Assembly: GCA_965216105.1 (NCBI GenBank)
Contig: OZ244147.1
Coordinates: 1,922,001 to 1,986,000, forward strand
DNA from: JAALLB01 sp017643495
Lineage (GTDB): Bacteria; Pseudomonadota; Alphaproteobacteria; Rhizobiales; Rhizobiaceae
Length of the DNA: 64,000 nt
Direction: 5' to 3'
The notes beneath the pieces were generated by a model. The model had not been told where the DNA came from and did not search any database. It was given only the letters and a program-made list of their open reading frames with translations. Shown here one piece after another: positions 52,697 through 61,905 of this stretch (positions are counted from its first letter, which is position 1; every line of letters begins with the position of its first letter). The translations under genes were made by a program, and so were the position numbers.

Positions 52697-53179
52697 ATGG
52701 CAAAGCTCACTCATATAGACCGTTCCGGTGAAGCCCATATGGTGGATGTGGGCGCAAAAGACAGCACCAGCCGGGAAGCAAGTGCGACCGGCTTTGTAAA
52801 AATGCAGGCAGAGACCTTGCAACTCATCCTTGAAGGCAATGCCAAAAAAGGCGATGTGCTGGGTACAGCGCGCATTGCCGGAATCATGGCAGCAAAGAAA
52901 ACATCGGACCTGATCCCTCTCTGCCATCCGATCGGCCTTTCGAAAGTCACTGTCAGCCTTGAACCGGATGAAACCTTGCCGGGGATAAGGGTGCAGGCAA
53001 CAGCGGGCGTAACCGGACAAACCGGCGTTGAAATGGAAGCATTGACGGCCTGTTCCGTGGCATGCCTGACGATTTACGACATGGTCAAGGCTGCCGACCG
53101 CGGAATGGAGATTTCCGGAATCGTGCTCAGTGAAAAGAAGGGCGGAAAATCCGGACACTGGAAGCGGGAGGCGCTTTGA
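52697..53179 (+). CDS. moaC: Cyclic pyranopterin monophosphate synthase MoaC
   Basis: Makes cyclic pyranopterin monophosphate in molybdenum-cofactor synthesis, together with MoaA. The 160-residue protein shows the KKTSDLIPLCHPIGLSKV block with the catalytic His, VEMEALTACSVACLTIYDM, and the C-terminal LSEKKGGKSG end with the active-site Lys. It lies directly after trpC and overlaps moeA, the usual rhizobial trpC-moaC-moeA string. Other moa genes are not in the window. Confidence 0.97.
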   Translation: MAKLTHIDRSGEAHMVDVGAKDSTSREASATGFVKMQAETLQLILEGNAKKGDVLGTARIAGIMAAKKTSDLIPLCHPIGLSKVTVSLEPDETLPGIRVQATAGVTGQTGVEMEALTACSVACLTIYDMVKAADRGMEISGIVLSEKKGGKSGHWKREAL

Positions 53180-54414
53180 AGGAAATGTCGATTGACCGGC
53201 TCATTCCAGCCGATGAGGCACTCGGCATTGTTCTTGATAACGCCCGCCCCGGCGTGACCGAAGAAACCCCGCTTCTGCAAGCTACCGGTCGCATACTGGC
53301 CGAAGACCTGGTTTCCTTGAGAACCCAACCTCCTTTTGATGCCTCTGCGATGGATGGCTACGCCGTCCGGGCAAGTGATGTATCGTCTACACCCGCAATC
53401 CTGAAAACGATTGGCGAATCTCGCGCAGGCATGCCTTTCGAGGGCAGCTTGCAAGCAGGAGAAGCCGTCAGGGTTTTTACCGGTGCCGTTGTCCCCGAAA
53501 ATGCAGACACTATCATCATTCAGGAAAATACCACTGCCCGTGACGGGGATGTGGAAATTCATGAAGCATCACCCGCAGGCAAGTTCATTCGCAAGGCAGG
53601 GCTGGATTTTGGCAAGGGGGAAACCCTTTTGCAGCAGGGAGACATGCTTACGGCAAGCCGGATTGCACTTGCGGCAAGCATGAATCATGCAACGCTCAAA
53701 ACCCATGTAAGACCAAGGGTGGGGATTATCGCAACCGGCGACGAACTGGTGCAACCCGGTGAAGCAACCGGACCGGGACAGATTATTGCATCGAATACAT
53801 TCGGTATTCACTCCATGGTCACAGAATGCGGTGGCGAGGCAGTAAACCTTGGCATCGTTGCTGATGAGGTTGCAGCCCTCACAAGCACATTCGAACAGGC
53901 CATCAGCGACGATATCGACATCATCCTGACAACAGGTGGAGCTTCGGTTGGCGATCATGATCTCGTCAAACCTGTAGCTGAACAGCTCGGCTTTCGCTTT
54001 GAAATTGCAAAAATTGCCATGCGGCCGGGCAAGCCTTTTCTGTTCGCGCGCCGTGAGATGAGCGGGAGAACAGTTTTTCTTGTCGGTCTCGCTGGTAATC
54101 CTGTTTCATCGTTGGTGGCATTCAATGTCTTCGCCAAACCCCTGATACGCCGGCTGGCCGGATTTCCCGACCATGCTGCACATCCCGTTTCGGCCATACT
54201 GGGACGCGATCTCGGGCCAAATGACGAGCGGATGGAGTACATGCGGGCCACGCTTGAGACAAATCAAGACGGAACCCGCATTGTTACACCGTTCGACAAG
54301 CAGGACAGTTCCATGCTCGCCATGTTTGTAAGGGCTCAATGCCTTCTTGTCAGACCGGCAAACGCAAAAGCCTCGCCAAAGGGCGAGGCTTGCAAAATAA
54401 TCATGCTGGATTGA
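53176..54414 (+). CDS. moeA: Molybdopterin molybdenumtransferase MoeA
   Basis: Inserts molybdenum into adenylylated molybdopterin. The 412-residue protein has FDASAMDGYAVR, the AGEAVRVFTGAVVP region, IIATGDELVQPGE, TTGGASVGDHD and FLVGLAGNPVSSLVAF blocks. It probably starts at the TTG at 53176, four bases after GGGAGG; an ATG at 53185 is the alternative. The last residues (NAKASPKGEACKIIMLD) are encoded by a strong inverted repeat that is a terminator for the opposite strand. In many rhizobia lexA follows moeA; here two IalB genes do. Confidence 0.95.
   Translation: MKEMSIDRLIPADEALGIVLDNARPGVTEETPLLQATGRILAEDLVSLRTQPPFDASAMDGYAVRASDVSSTPAILKTIGESRAGMPFEGSLQAGEAVRVFTGAVVPENADTIIIQENTTARDGDVEIHEASPAGKFIRKAGLDFGKGETLLQQGDMLTASRIALAASMNHATLKTHVRPRVGIIATGDELVQPGEATGPGQIIASNTFGIHSMVTECGGEAVNLGIVADEVAALTSTFEQAISDDIDIILTTGGASVGDHDLVKPVAEQLGFRFEIAKIAMRPGKPFLFARREMSGRTVFLVGLAGNPVSSLVAFNVFAKPLIRRLAGFPDHAAHPVSAILGRDLGPNDERMEYMRATLETNQDGTRIVTPFDKQDSSMLAMFVRAQCLLVRPANAKASPKGEACKIIMLD
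54366..54391 (-). terminator. Terminator of the IalB genes, inside the moeA coding end
   Basis: AAGCCTCGCC-AAAG-GGCGAGGCTT is a perfect 10-bp stem with a 4-base loop (54368/54369 to 54391). On the minus strand it is followed by TTTT, 33 bases after the stop of the downstream IalB gene. It therefore looks like the end of the IalB transcript, and lies within the last twenty codons of moeA on the plus strand. On the plus strand no T-run follows, so it should not end moeA transcripts. Confidence 0.72.
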
Positions 54415-54423
54415 GCGATTTCC

Positions 54424-55020
54424 TCAGTCAGCCTTGATCTCTCCTGATTTCAACTTTTCTTCAAGCTGCTTTTTCAGTTTTTCCTGGCTTTCCTGGGCAT
54501 CGTTCTTCGGAATCTCTGTCGGCGGACCGTCATACGCTGCCGTGAAACCTTTCAGAGTTACCGGAATCGGGTTTGGCTGGCCCTGGAAATTTATCGACGT
54601 GATTTCCAGGGAACCGCCTGCCTTGAAAATTTTCACCAGATCATCGGTCAAGGCTGCTTCAGCCGCACAAATGCGCGGGCGGCAAAATGCGTAAGGAACC
54701 GCGGTTGCCTGTTTGCCATCGACCTGGAGTTGCACGCCCTGTTGAAGCGACCTTCCGGTAGGAACAACAATGCGGAAAATACGCCGCTTTGCATCACCTG
54801 AAAGTTCAACAAGGCTTACAGCGGTGAGGATCTGGCCATCGTTTGAAACGACCTGATACTGGACATTGCAAACCTCGCCGGCGGCGCCTTCATTACAGGT
54901 TTTGATCCAGCCACTGGCACGGGCATTGATCTTGGCCTGGGCAGAAGCCTGCACGGATGTGATCATGGTTGCTGTGCATGCGAGTGCAAAAAGCGTCGTG
55001 TATTTTGAAAATCGGGTCAT
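54424..55020 (-). CDS. Invasion-associated locus B (IalB) family protein, copy 1
   Basis: A 198-residue exported protein of the IalB family, which in Bartonella is linked to erythrocyte invasion but is widespread in non-pathogenic alphaproteobacteria. Signal peptide (MTRFSKYTTLFALACTATMI..., Ala-Gln-Ala end), then a conserved WIKTCNEGAAGEVCNVQYQ start with paired Cys, a beta-rich core with CRPRICAAE, and a Lys/Glu/Gln-rich coiled C-terminus. The ATG at 55020 has AGGGAAAA upstream. The molecular role is unknown; membrane-associated or periplasmic location is expected. Confidence 0.9.
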   Translation of the reverse strand: MTRFSKYTTLFALACTATMITSVQASAQAKINARASGWIKTCNEGAAGEVCNVQYQVVSNDGQILTAVSLVELSGDAKRRIFRIVVPTGRSLQQGVQLQVDGKQATAVPYAFCRPRICAAEAALTDDLVKIFKAGGSLEITSINFQGQPNPIPVTLKGFTAAYDGPPTEIPKNDAQESQEKLKKQLEEKLKSGEIKAD

Positions 55021-55067
55021 GTTTTCCCTGGTCGTGCTATTTCGCGATTTTATGGACTGTGCAGCCA

Positions 55068-55682
55068 TCAGTTGCTGCTTTCCTTGGCCTTGTCCTGTGC
55101 TTCCTGAAGTTTTTCAGCAAGGGTTTTGGCCTTGTCAGAAAGCTGTTTCTGCAATTCTTCCTGCTTAGCGCGCAATTCTTCCTGTTTTATCGGAGGACCG
55201 TCATAGGCTTCCGGAAAACCTTCAAGGGTTACAGAGATGGGAGTTTTTTGCCCACTGAAATTGACGGATGCAATTTCCATTTTCGAACCGCCCTTCAGGA
55301 CAGCGACCAGCTTGGCATCAAGCTTGGTTTCTGCCGCACAGATCGCACCAGTACAGAAGGTATAAGGGATCTTGGTCGGCGTTTTTTCATCAATCGTGAT
55401 TTCAATGCCAGGAGGTACGCGACGGTCTGTCGGCACCGTTACCTGGAAAACCTGACGTTCAACTTCACCGGTTATTTCTGCAAGGTTGATGGAAGCAACA
55501 ACCTGTCCGGTTGAAGCGACTGCCTGATATTGCACATTGCATATCTTGCTTTTGCCCTGGTCTGAGCAAGCCTTGAACCAGCCCTGTGAATTCAGTTCCT
55601 GTGCTGAAGAGATTGCAGGCGCAAACCCGGCAGTCAGAATCGCCAATGACGAATACAGATAGATGGAACGGTGTTTAAGCAT
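55068..55682 (-). CDS. Invasion-associated locus B (IalB) family protein, copy 2
   Basis: A 204-residue paralogue of the next gene, with the same layout: signal peptide (MLKHRSIYLYSSLAIL..., ending SSAQ), WFKACSDQGKSKICNVQYQ with paired Cys, the CTGAICAAE core and a Gln/Lys/Glu-rich C-terminal coil (about 160-204). The ATG at 55682 has AAGGA upstream. It is 48 bases before copy 1, so the pair is likely one transcript. The proteins have clearly diverged (roughly half of aligned residues identical by eye), so this is an old duplication. Confidence 0.9.
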   Translation of the reverse strand: MLKHRSIYLYSSLAILTAGFAPAISSAQELNSQGWFKACSDQGKSKICNVQYQAVASTGQVVASINLAEITGEVERQVFQVTVPTDRRVPPGIEITIDEKTPTKIPYTFCTGAICAAETKLDAKLVAVLKGGSKMEIASVNFSGQKTPISVTLEGFPEAYDGPPIKQEELRAKQEELQKQLSDKAKTLAEKLQEAQDKAKESSN

Positions 55683-55861
55683 ATGGACGGTCCTTGTTTG
55701 ATCCGCTGGCAAGCCATTTTCAAAAAGTCTTCGACAACATGAATAAGCCGAAATTTAGGCTATCGTGTCACCTCGTAAATTCAGACATCGAAATATACGG
55801 AATGACAGGGAATTTCCACCCCGTAATCCGCAAAACCCTTAATGCGTGCTAATCTGACAAC

Positions 55862-57706
55862 ATGAAGATTCGAATATTCCGGCATATTCCTGCCACTCTC
55901 ATGACCTTGCTCCTTGTTCTGCACCTGCCTTTGGCGCCTGAGGCCAATGCAGAACCCGTACATGGTATCGCAATGCATGGTGAGCCTGAGCTGCCGCCTG
56001 ACTATACACATTTTCCCTATGCCAACCCGGACGCCCCCAAGGGAGGCAGCATTACCTATGGCGTTCGCGGAACCTATGATTCCCTCAATCCGTTCATTGT
56101 GAAAAGCATTCGTACAACTGCGCGGGGCAGCTGGGATGCAACATTCGGAAGGCTGACATTCGAGTCACTTCTTTTTCGAAACCGAGATGAGCCGTTCAGT
56201 CTCTACGGATTGCTGGCAGAAAAGGTTGAATGGCCCGATGACCGAAAATGGATCGAGTTCACCCTGAATAAAAAAGCAAAATGGTCTGACGGCACCCCAG
56301 TTACGGTAGAAGACATTATCTTCAGTTTTGACTTGCTGGGTGAAAAGGGAAAACCCAACTATCGCAACTATCGCAAGAAGATCGACAGTATCGTCAAGAC
56401 GGGGCCGGGAAAGGTACGTTTCAACTTCAACGATGAAGCTGACCGGGAATTTCCCATGATCATTGCGGTCAGTCCGATCTTGCCAAAGCATGCCACCAAT
56501 GTGGAAACTTTTGACCAGACCACGCTTCAGCCAATGATCGGCAGTGGTCCCTATGTGATGGACCAGATAGAGCCGGGTAAATTCATCACTTATCGCCGCA
56601 ATCCGGAATACTGGGGGGAAGACCTGCCTTCCCGACGGGGCTTTGGAAATTTTGACAAGGTGACAATTGAATATTTCCGAACAGACACAACCATGTTCGA
56701 GGCTTTCAAGAAGGGTATTATCGATGTGTATCCGGAAGGAAGCCCCTCTGCATGGCTGAGGGATTTCGATTTTCCCGCTGTGAAATCCGGCGCTGTTGTA
56801 AAGGATGTCTTCAAGCTTGAAGGCACCCCTGCCCCCTTGCAGGGCTTTGTGTTCAACACCCGGCGAAAGGTGTTTGAAGACCGCAATGTCCGCAAGGCAC
56901 TGGCAATGTTGTTCGATTTCGAATGGATCAATCGCAGTCTTTATTATGGCGCCTACCAACGCACTGCGAGTTTCTGGCATGGTTCAGAACTCTCGGCCTA
57001 CCAAAGACCCGTTGGAGACATCGAACTCGACTATCTCAAACCGTTTCCCGATGCCGTCAGCCCGGCAGTCCTGAATGGCACCTACAAGCCACAGGAAAGT
57101 GACGGAACAGGCCGTGACCGGAAGGTAATGCGCGAGGCGTACGGCATTCTGGTGAAAGCGGGCTTCAAACGCAATGGCAGCACCCTTTACGGGCCGGACG
57201 GAATCCCTTTCTCATTCGAGATACTGACCCAGAATGCCGGGCAGGAAAAGCTTGCTATCAGTTATCGGCGGACCCTGGAAAAGCTTGGCATGCAGGTCAA
57301 CGTACGCACAGTGGATTCGGCACAATACCAGCGGCGTACACAGTCATATGACTATGACATGGTGATAAAAACCTATTCAGCATCGCTGTCACCCGGCATA
57401 GAGCAGATTTGGCGGTGGGGAAGCCGTTCGCGGGATGTTGAAGGCACCTTCAATTTTGCGGGCAGTGCCGACCCGGCCATTGATGCAATGATAAACAATC
57501 TGCTGCAAGCGCGGGAAAAACAGGAATTTGTTGCCGCTGTCAGGGCATATGACAGAGTTTTGATGTCCGGCCATTACATTGTTCCGCTATACCATACAGA
57601 CGAACAATGGGTTGCACGGCGCAATTATATAAAACGCCCTGAGAAAACATCGCTCTACGGCTACCAGTTTGAAACCTGGTGGGATAACAGGGCCACTTCA
57701 AACTGA
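55862..57706 (+). CDS. YejA-like extracellular solute-binding protein (family 5), orphan
   Basis: A 614-residue periplasmic binding protein of the oligopeptide/nickel (SBP family 5) group, with a signal peptide of about 30 residues. Typical blocks are HFPYANPDAPKGGSITYGVRGTYDSLNPFIV, WSDGTPVTVEDIIFSFDLL, GSGPYVMDQIEPG and FNTRRKVFEDRNVRKALAMLFDFEWINRSLYYG. The family binds peptides, murein peptides or antibiotics such as microcin C. No permease or ATPase genes are nearby, so it either serves a distant transporter or acts alone. It is followed by a FrnE-type gene. Confidence 0.9.
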   Translation: MKIRIFRHIPATLMTLLLVLHLPLAPEANAEPVHGIAMHGEPELPPDYTHFPYANPDAPKGGSITYGVRGTYDSLNPFIVKSIRTTARGSWDATFGRLTFESLLFRNRDEPFSLYGLLAEKVEWPDDRKWIEFTLNKKAKWSDGTPVTVEDIIFSFDLLGEKGKPNYRNYRKKIDSIVKTGPGKVRFNFNDEADREFPMIIAVSPILPKHATNVETFDQTTLQPMIGSGPYVMDQIEPGKFITYRRNPEYWGEDLPSRRGFGNFDKVTIEYFRTDTTMFEAFKKGIIDVYPEGSPSAWLRDFDFPAVKSGAVVKDVFKLEGTPAPLQGFVFNTRRKVFEDRNVRKALAMLFDFEWINRSLYYGAYQRTASFWHGSELSAYQRPVGDIELDYLKPFPDAVSPAVLNGTYKPQESDGTGRDRKVMREAYGILVKAGFKRNGSTLYGPDGIPFSFEILTQNAGQEKLAISYRRTLEKLGMQVNVRTVDSAQYQRRTQSYDYDMVIKTYSASLSPGIEQIWRWGSRSRDVEGTFNFAGSADPAIDAMINNLLQAREKQEFVAAVRAYDRVLMSGHYIVPLYHTDEQWVARRNYIKRPEKTSLYGYQFETWWDNRATSN

Positions 57707-57722
57707 CAAACGGGAGTACATC

Positions 57723-58388
57723 ATGTCCCAAGCAAACAAAATCCGGATAGATGTGATCTCCGATGTCATGTGTCCCTGGTGCTATATCGGCAAGACCAAT
57801 CTGGATGCAGCGATTTCTGAGGCCAGTGATCTTGATGTGGAAGTGAAATGGCACCCCTACCAACTTGATGTCACCCTGCCCAAGGAAGGTTTGGACCGTG
57901 CCACCTATCTCAATCGCAAGTTTGGCGGCGAAGCCGGTGCCAGGGAAGTTTACGACCGTATTCGTGAGGCTGGGAAACAACTTGGTATAGACTTCAATTT
58001 CGACGACATGAAAGTCTCCCCCAATACGCTTGATGCCCACCGTGTCATCCTATGGGCCGGTGGCCAAAGTGCCGAGGTCCAGAACAAACTGGTGGAACGG
58101 CTGTTCGAGATTTTCTTTCTGGAGGGCGGGCATATCGGACTTGATGAAACCCTAGTCGAAGCAGCCAAGTTTGCGGGAATGGATGGCGCCATTGTGGAAG
58201 GCCTGCTGACAGGAGATGAAGACAAGGACAGGGTCCGGGCCGAAATTTCCCGGGCACAGGAAATGGGAATAACGGGCGTGCCCTGTTTTATCGTCGACGA
58301 GAAATTTGCCGTCATGGGCGCTCAACCGCCCGGCCAGTTGGTACAGGCAATGCGCCATGCCATTGCTGAACGAGACAAAAACGGCTGA
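57723..58388 (+). CDS. DsbA-family oxidoreductase, FrnE type
   Basis: A 221-residue cytoplasmic thioredoxin-fold protein. The CPWC active site follows the first strand (DVISDVMCPWCYIGK), and the long helical insert and the FFLEGGHIGL and GVPCFIVDEKFAVMGAQPP (cis-Pro loop) are as in FrnE. The family acts in oxidative and metal stress or polyketide tailoring. No signal peptide is seen, so it is likely not periplasmic. The ATG at 57723 has GGGAG upstream and lies 17 bases after the solute-binding gene. Confidence 0.9.
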   Translation: MSQANKIRIDVISDVMCPWCYIGKTNLDAAISEASDLDVEVKWHPYQLDVTLPKEGLDRATYLNRKFGGEAGAREVYDRIREAGKQLGIDFNFDDMKVSPNTLDAHRVILWAGGQSAEVQNKLVERLFEIFFLEGGHIGLDETLVEAAKFAGMDGAIVEGLLTGDEDKDRVRAEISRAQEMGITGVPCFIVDEKFAVMGAQPPGQLVQAMRHAIAERDKNG

Positions 58389-58398
58389 CTTTCCCCGG

Positions 58399-61300
58399 TT
58401 ACGCAGCCTGTTTCGCAGCCTCGTTCACAAACCCTGCGAGTTTGGACATGATCACCGCAGCACCTTTCAGACGCTTTTCTGGCGTTTCCCAGTTTCTCGA
58501 CAGGAACACGGAATGATCCGGTCTTATCTTGGCAAGACTGCCCTGCTCACCCAGCCATGAAACTAGACGATCGGCTGCAGGAAAATCATTGTTCCGGAAG
58601 CTGATCACTGCTCCCTTCGGGCCTGCATCCAGCTTTTCAACATTCGCTGTCATGCAAAGGCCCTTGATGTAAACGATCTTGAGCAAGTACTCGACTTCTG
58701 TCGGCATCTCCCCGAAGCGGTCGATCATTTCAGCGCCGAATGCATCAATTTCATCAGGCTCACGAATATCAGAGAGTCTTCGATAAAGGCCCAGACGTAG
58801 CTGCAGGTCCGGCACGTAGGTTTCAGGAATAAGAACGGCGGTGCCGACCGAAATCTGCGGCGACCATTTTCCGTCACCGGAATATTCATCGCCACCCTTG
58901 AGTTCAGCCACGGCTTCCTCAAGCATTTGCTGATAAAGTTCATAACCCACTTCACGGATCTGGCCTGATTGCTCTTCGCCAAGAAGGTTGCCCGAACCGC
59001 GGATATCAAGATCATGGCTGGCGAGTTCGAAACCTGCCCCGATAGAATCGAGTGACTGGAAAACCTTCAGGCGCCGCTCGGCGGGCTTGGTCATCAACCG
59101 GTTCAACGGCAAGGTGAAAATGGCATAAGCCCGGGTTTTTGAACGCCCTACCCGGCCACGAAGCTGATACAACTGAGCAAGACCGAACATGTCTGCACGA
59201 TGCACGATAAGTGTGTTTGCTGTCGGAATATCCAATCCCGATTCGACAATAGTGGTGGAAAGCAGAACATCGTAACTGCCGTCATAAAAGGCATTCATGA
59301 CGTCATCCAGCTCTCCCGGCGGCATTTGTCCGTGGGCCACGGCAACCTTCAGTTCGGGCACATGTTCGGCAAGAAACGCCCTTCGTTCTTCCAGATCACT
59401 TACACGGGGGCAAACATAGAAACTTTGGCCGCCGCGATAGCGCTCACGAAGCAAGGCTTCACGAACCGTTAGCGGATCAAAGGGTGTGATAAAGGTTCTC
59501 ACGGCCATGCGGTCCACCGGCGCAGTTGTGATGAGAGAAAGCTCTCGAATGCCGGTCAGGGCCAATTGCAAGGTTCGCGGAATCGGTGTTGCCGAAAGGG
59601 TCAGCACATGGACATCGGACCGGAATTCCTTGAGCCTTTCCTTGTGCTTGACGCCAAAACGCTGTTCTTCGTCGATAACCAGCAGTCCGAGGCGGTCGAA
59701 GTTTACCGAACTCGCCAGCAAGGCGTGGGTTCCGATAACGATATCAACCGTACCGTCTGCCAGTCCCCGTTTCGTTTCATTCAGCTGTTTTGCCCCCACC
59801 AGTCTGGATGCATGACGCACATTAACGGGCAATCCCTGAAAGCGTTCGGAAAATGTCTTGAAATGTTGCCTAGCCAGAAGTGTTGTGGGCACAACAACCG
59901 CAACCTGCTTTCCTGCCATTGCAGCCACAAAAGCCGCTCTTAGTGCAACTTCTGTTTTGCCGAATCCGACATCGCCGCAGACAAGCCTGTCCATGGGGTG
60001 TCCGGATGAAAGGTCATCCATGACAGATTCGATGGCACGAAGCTGGTCTTCCGTTTCATCGTAAGGAAAACGCGCAGCAAATTCGTCATAAACACCGTCG
60101 GGCGGAGCCAGTCGTTCAGCTGTTTTCATGGCACGCTCGGCAGCGATGCGGATCAGTTGGTCTGCCATTTCCAGCAAGCGCTTCTTGAGCTTTGCCTTTC
60201 TGGCTTGCCAGGCAACTCCGCCAAGTTTGTCGAGCACAACTTCGGTATCCGAACTGCCGTAACGTGAAAGCAGTTCGATATTCTCAACCGGCAGAAAAAG
60301 CTTGTCGTCACCGGCATAACGCAACTCGAGGCAATCATGGGGTGCGCCCGCAGCCTCGATGGTCTGCAATCCGGCGAAACGTCCTATTCCGTGATCGACG
60401 TGGACCACAACATCACCTTCTGCAAGGCTGGAGGCTTCGGCGATGAAATCCTTGTCACGGCGCTTCTTGCCCCGCCTTACCAGCCGGTCGCCAAGAATGT
60501 CCTGTTCTGCCAGAACGACAAAACTGGGCGTCTCAAACCCGTGCTCAATCGGCAATACCGAAATGGAAGGTCGTTTAGCATCGGCTGTACGAAATGCCTC
60601 GAAGGTATCAGCAGGAGTGAAGGACGGAGCATCATTTTCTTCCAGCACCTGCCCCAGCCTGCTCATGGACCCTTCAGACCAGGCTGCAAGCAACACTTTG
60701 CGCCCGTTGTCCAACTCGGTCCGGATATGGGCTGCAACCGCTTCAAAAACATTCTGGCCACTTGTGCGCTCAACCACGAAATTGCGGCCAGCCTTGCCCT
60801 GTGCATCGAATATTCTGGTTTCTGCTGTTTCCGGCGCATTGAATGGTGACAGCGTTACACAATCTGTCCGGGAAAGTTCGCTTGTGATTTCCTCCAGGTC
60901 CAGGGAAACGGATTGTGGGAGCACGGGGTTATACGGCGTACTTCCCTCAATGCTGCTCTCCATGTTCTGCCGACGGGCTTCATAGTGGTCCTCAATCTGT
61001 TCCACCCGGCTTTTGAGTGCTTCGGTTACATCCTGAGACATGGTGAAATGCCATCCCTCAAGATAATCAAAAACAGTATCAAGCTTGTCGTAGAACAGGG
61101 GCAACCAATGCTCCATTCCGGCAAAACGCCGCCCGTCACTGATTGCCTGATAAAGTGCATCCTCCCGCTTGGCTGCTCCAAAAGTTGCGAGATAGTTTGC
61201 CCTGAAGCGCTTTATCGCACTGTCATCCAGGTTCACTTCGCTCATTGGCTGCAGCGCAAACGATTTCAGCTGGCCTGTGGTCCGCTGATCCGCGGGATCA

Positions 61301-61905
61301 AACGTACGGATGGATTCAAGCGTATCACCGAAAAAGTCGAGGCGTACCGGGTTGTCATTGCCTGGAACGTAGACATCCATGATGCCACCCCGAACCGCAA
61401 ATTCCCCCCGCTCCCGGACTGTTGAAACACGCTCGAACCCTTCCGCAGAAAGGCGCGCCACCAGTGTGTCCATGTCAATCCGGTTTCCCGGTGCCATGGC
61501 CATATGGCCATCCAGAAGGTTCTCCCGGGGGACATAGCGCTGGAGGACAGCATTTGCAGTCGTCAATACGAGCGTGGGACGTCCGGTTTTTTCCGTTGAC
61601 GAAATCCGGCCAAGTGCCTCCACGCGATTTGCGACAACCGCTGTGCTTGGTGAAACCCTGTCATATGGCAAACAATCCCAGGCCGGCAGCACGATGATGT
61701 CGAGCCACGGCGCAAAATAGCCCATGCTGTCTTCAAGCGCATTCAGTTCCTGGGGGTTGGCACATATGTGAACAAGCCTGTTGTCGACATTTTTGGCTGC
61801 AGCCAGTTCAGCGAGCACCAGACCAAGCTGACCCGACATGATGTTCGTAATGGTGGCAGGTGCGCCGGTTTCAAAGGCGTCTGAAAATCTGTCAGTCTGT
61901 GGCAT
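58399..61905 (-). CDS. mfd: Transcription-repair coupling factor
   Basis: A 1168-residue translocase that removes stalled RNA polymerase and recruits UvrA. N-terminal UvrB-like module (1-350, including LPAWDCLPYDRVSPS), the RNA-polymerase-interacting domain (about 470-560; DVVVHVDHGIGRFAGL), and the superfamily 2 motor with Walker A GDVGFGKTEVA, DEEQRFGVKHKE and TLSATPIPRTLQLAL, then the TRG and C-terminal UvrA-binding part. sdhE lies directly upstream (its stop abuts the mfd ATG), so both are on one transcript, divergent from recG. Confidence 0.97.
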   Translation of the reverse strand: MPQTDRFSDAFETGAPATITNIMSGQLGLVLAELAAAKNVDNRLVHICANPQELNALEDSMGYFAPWLDIIVLPAWDCLPYDRVSPSTAVVANRVEALGRISSTEKTGRPTLVLTTANAVLQRYVPRENLLDGHMAMAPGNRIDMDTLVARLSAEGFERVSTVRERGEFAVRGGIMDVYVPGNDNPVRLDFFGDTLESIRTFDPADQRTTGQLKSFALQPMSEVNLDDSAIKRFRANYLATFGAAKREDALYQAISDGRRFAGMEHWLPLFYDKLDTVFDYLEGWHFTMSQDVTEALKSRVEQIEDHYEARRQNMESSIEGSTPYNPVLPQSVSLDLEEITSELSRTDCVTLSPFNAPETAETRIFDAQGKAGRNFVVERTSGQNVFEAVAAHIRTELDNGRKVLLAAWSEGSMSRLGQVLEENDAPSFTPADTFEAFRTADAKRPSISVLPIEHGFETPSFVVLAEQDILGDRLVRRGKKRRDKDFIAEASSLAEGDVVVHVDHGIGRFAGLQTIEAAGAPHDCLELRYAGDDKLFLPVENIELLSRYGSSDTEVVLDKLGGVAWQARKAKLKKRLLEMADQLIRIAAERAMKTAERLAPPDGVYDEFAARFPYDETEDQLRAIESVMDDLSSGHPMDRLVCGDVGFGKTEVALRAAFVAAMAGKQVAVVVPTTLLARQHFKTFSERFQGLPVNVRHASRLVGAKQLNETKRGLADGTVDIVIGTHALLASSVNFDRLGLLVIDEEQRFGVKHKERLKEFRSDVHVLTLSATPIPRTLQLALTGIRELSLITTAPVDRMAVRTFITPFDPLTVREALLRERYRGGQSFYVCPRVSDLEERRAFLAEHVPELKVAVAHGQMPPGELDDVMNAFYDGSYDVLLSTTIVESGLDIPTANTLIVHRADMFGLAQLYQLRGRVGRSKTRAYAIFTLPLNRLMTKPAERRLKVFQSLDSIGAGFELASHDLDIRGSGNLLGEEQSGQIREVGYELYQQMLEEAVAELKGGDEYSGDGKWSPQISVGTAVLIPETYVPDLQLRLGLYRRLSDIREPDEIDAFGAEMIDRFGEMPTEVEYLLKIVYIKGLCMTANVEKLDAGPKGAVISFRNNDFPAADRLVSWLGEQGSLAKIRPDHSVFLSRNWETPEKRLKGAAVIMSKLAGFVNEAAKQAA

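Noticed and set aside
52277..53158. A 293-residue open frame on the minus strand over trpC and moaC
   Set aside because: It lies fully antisense to two well-supported enzymes, shows no family motif, and such frames are common shadows at this base composition.
56165..56980. A 271-residue minus-strand frame inside the solute-binding protein gene
   Set aside because: Antisense shadow of a conserved family 5 binding protein.
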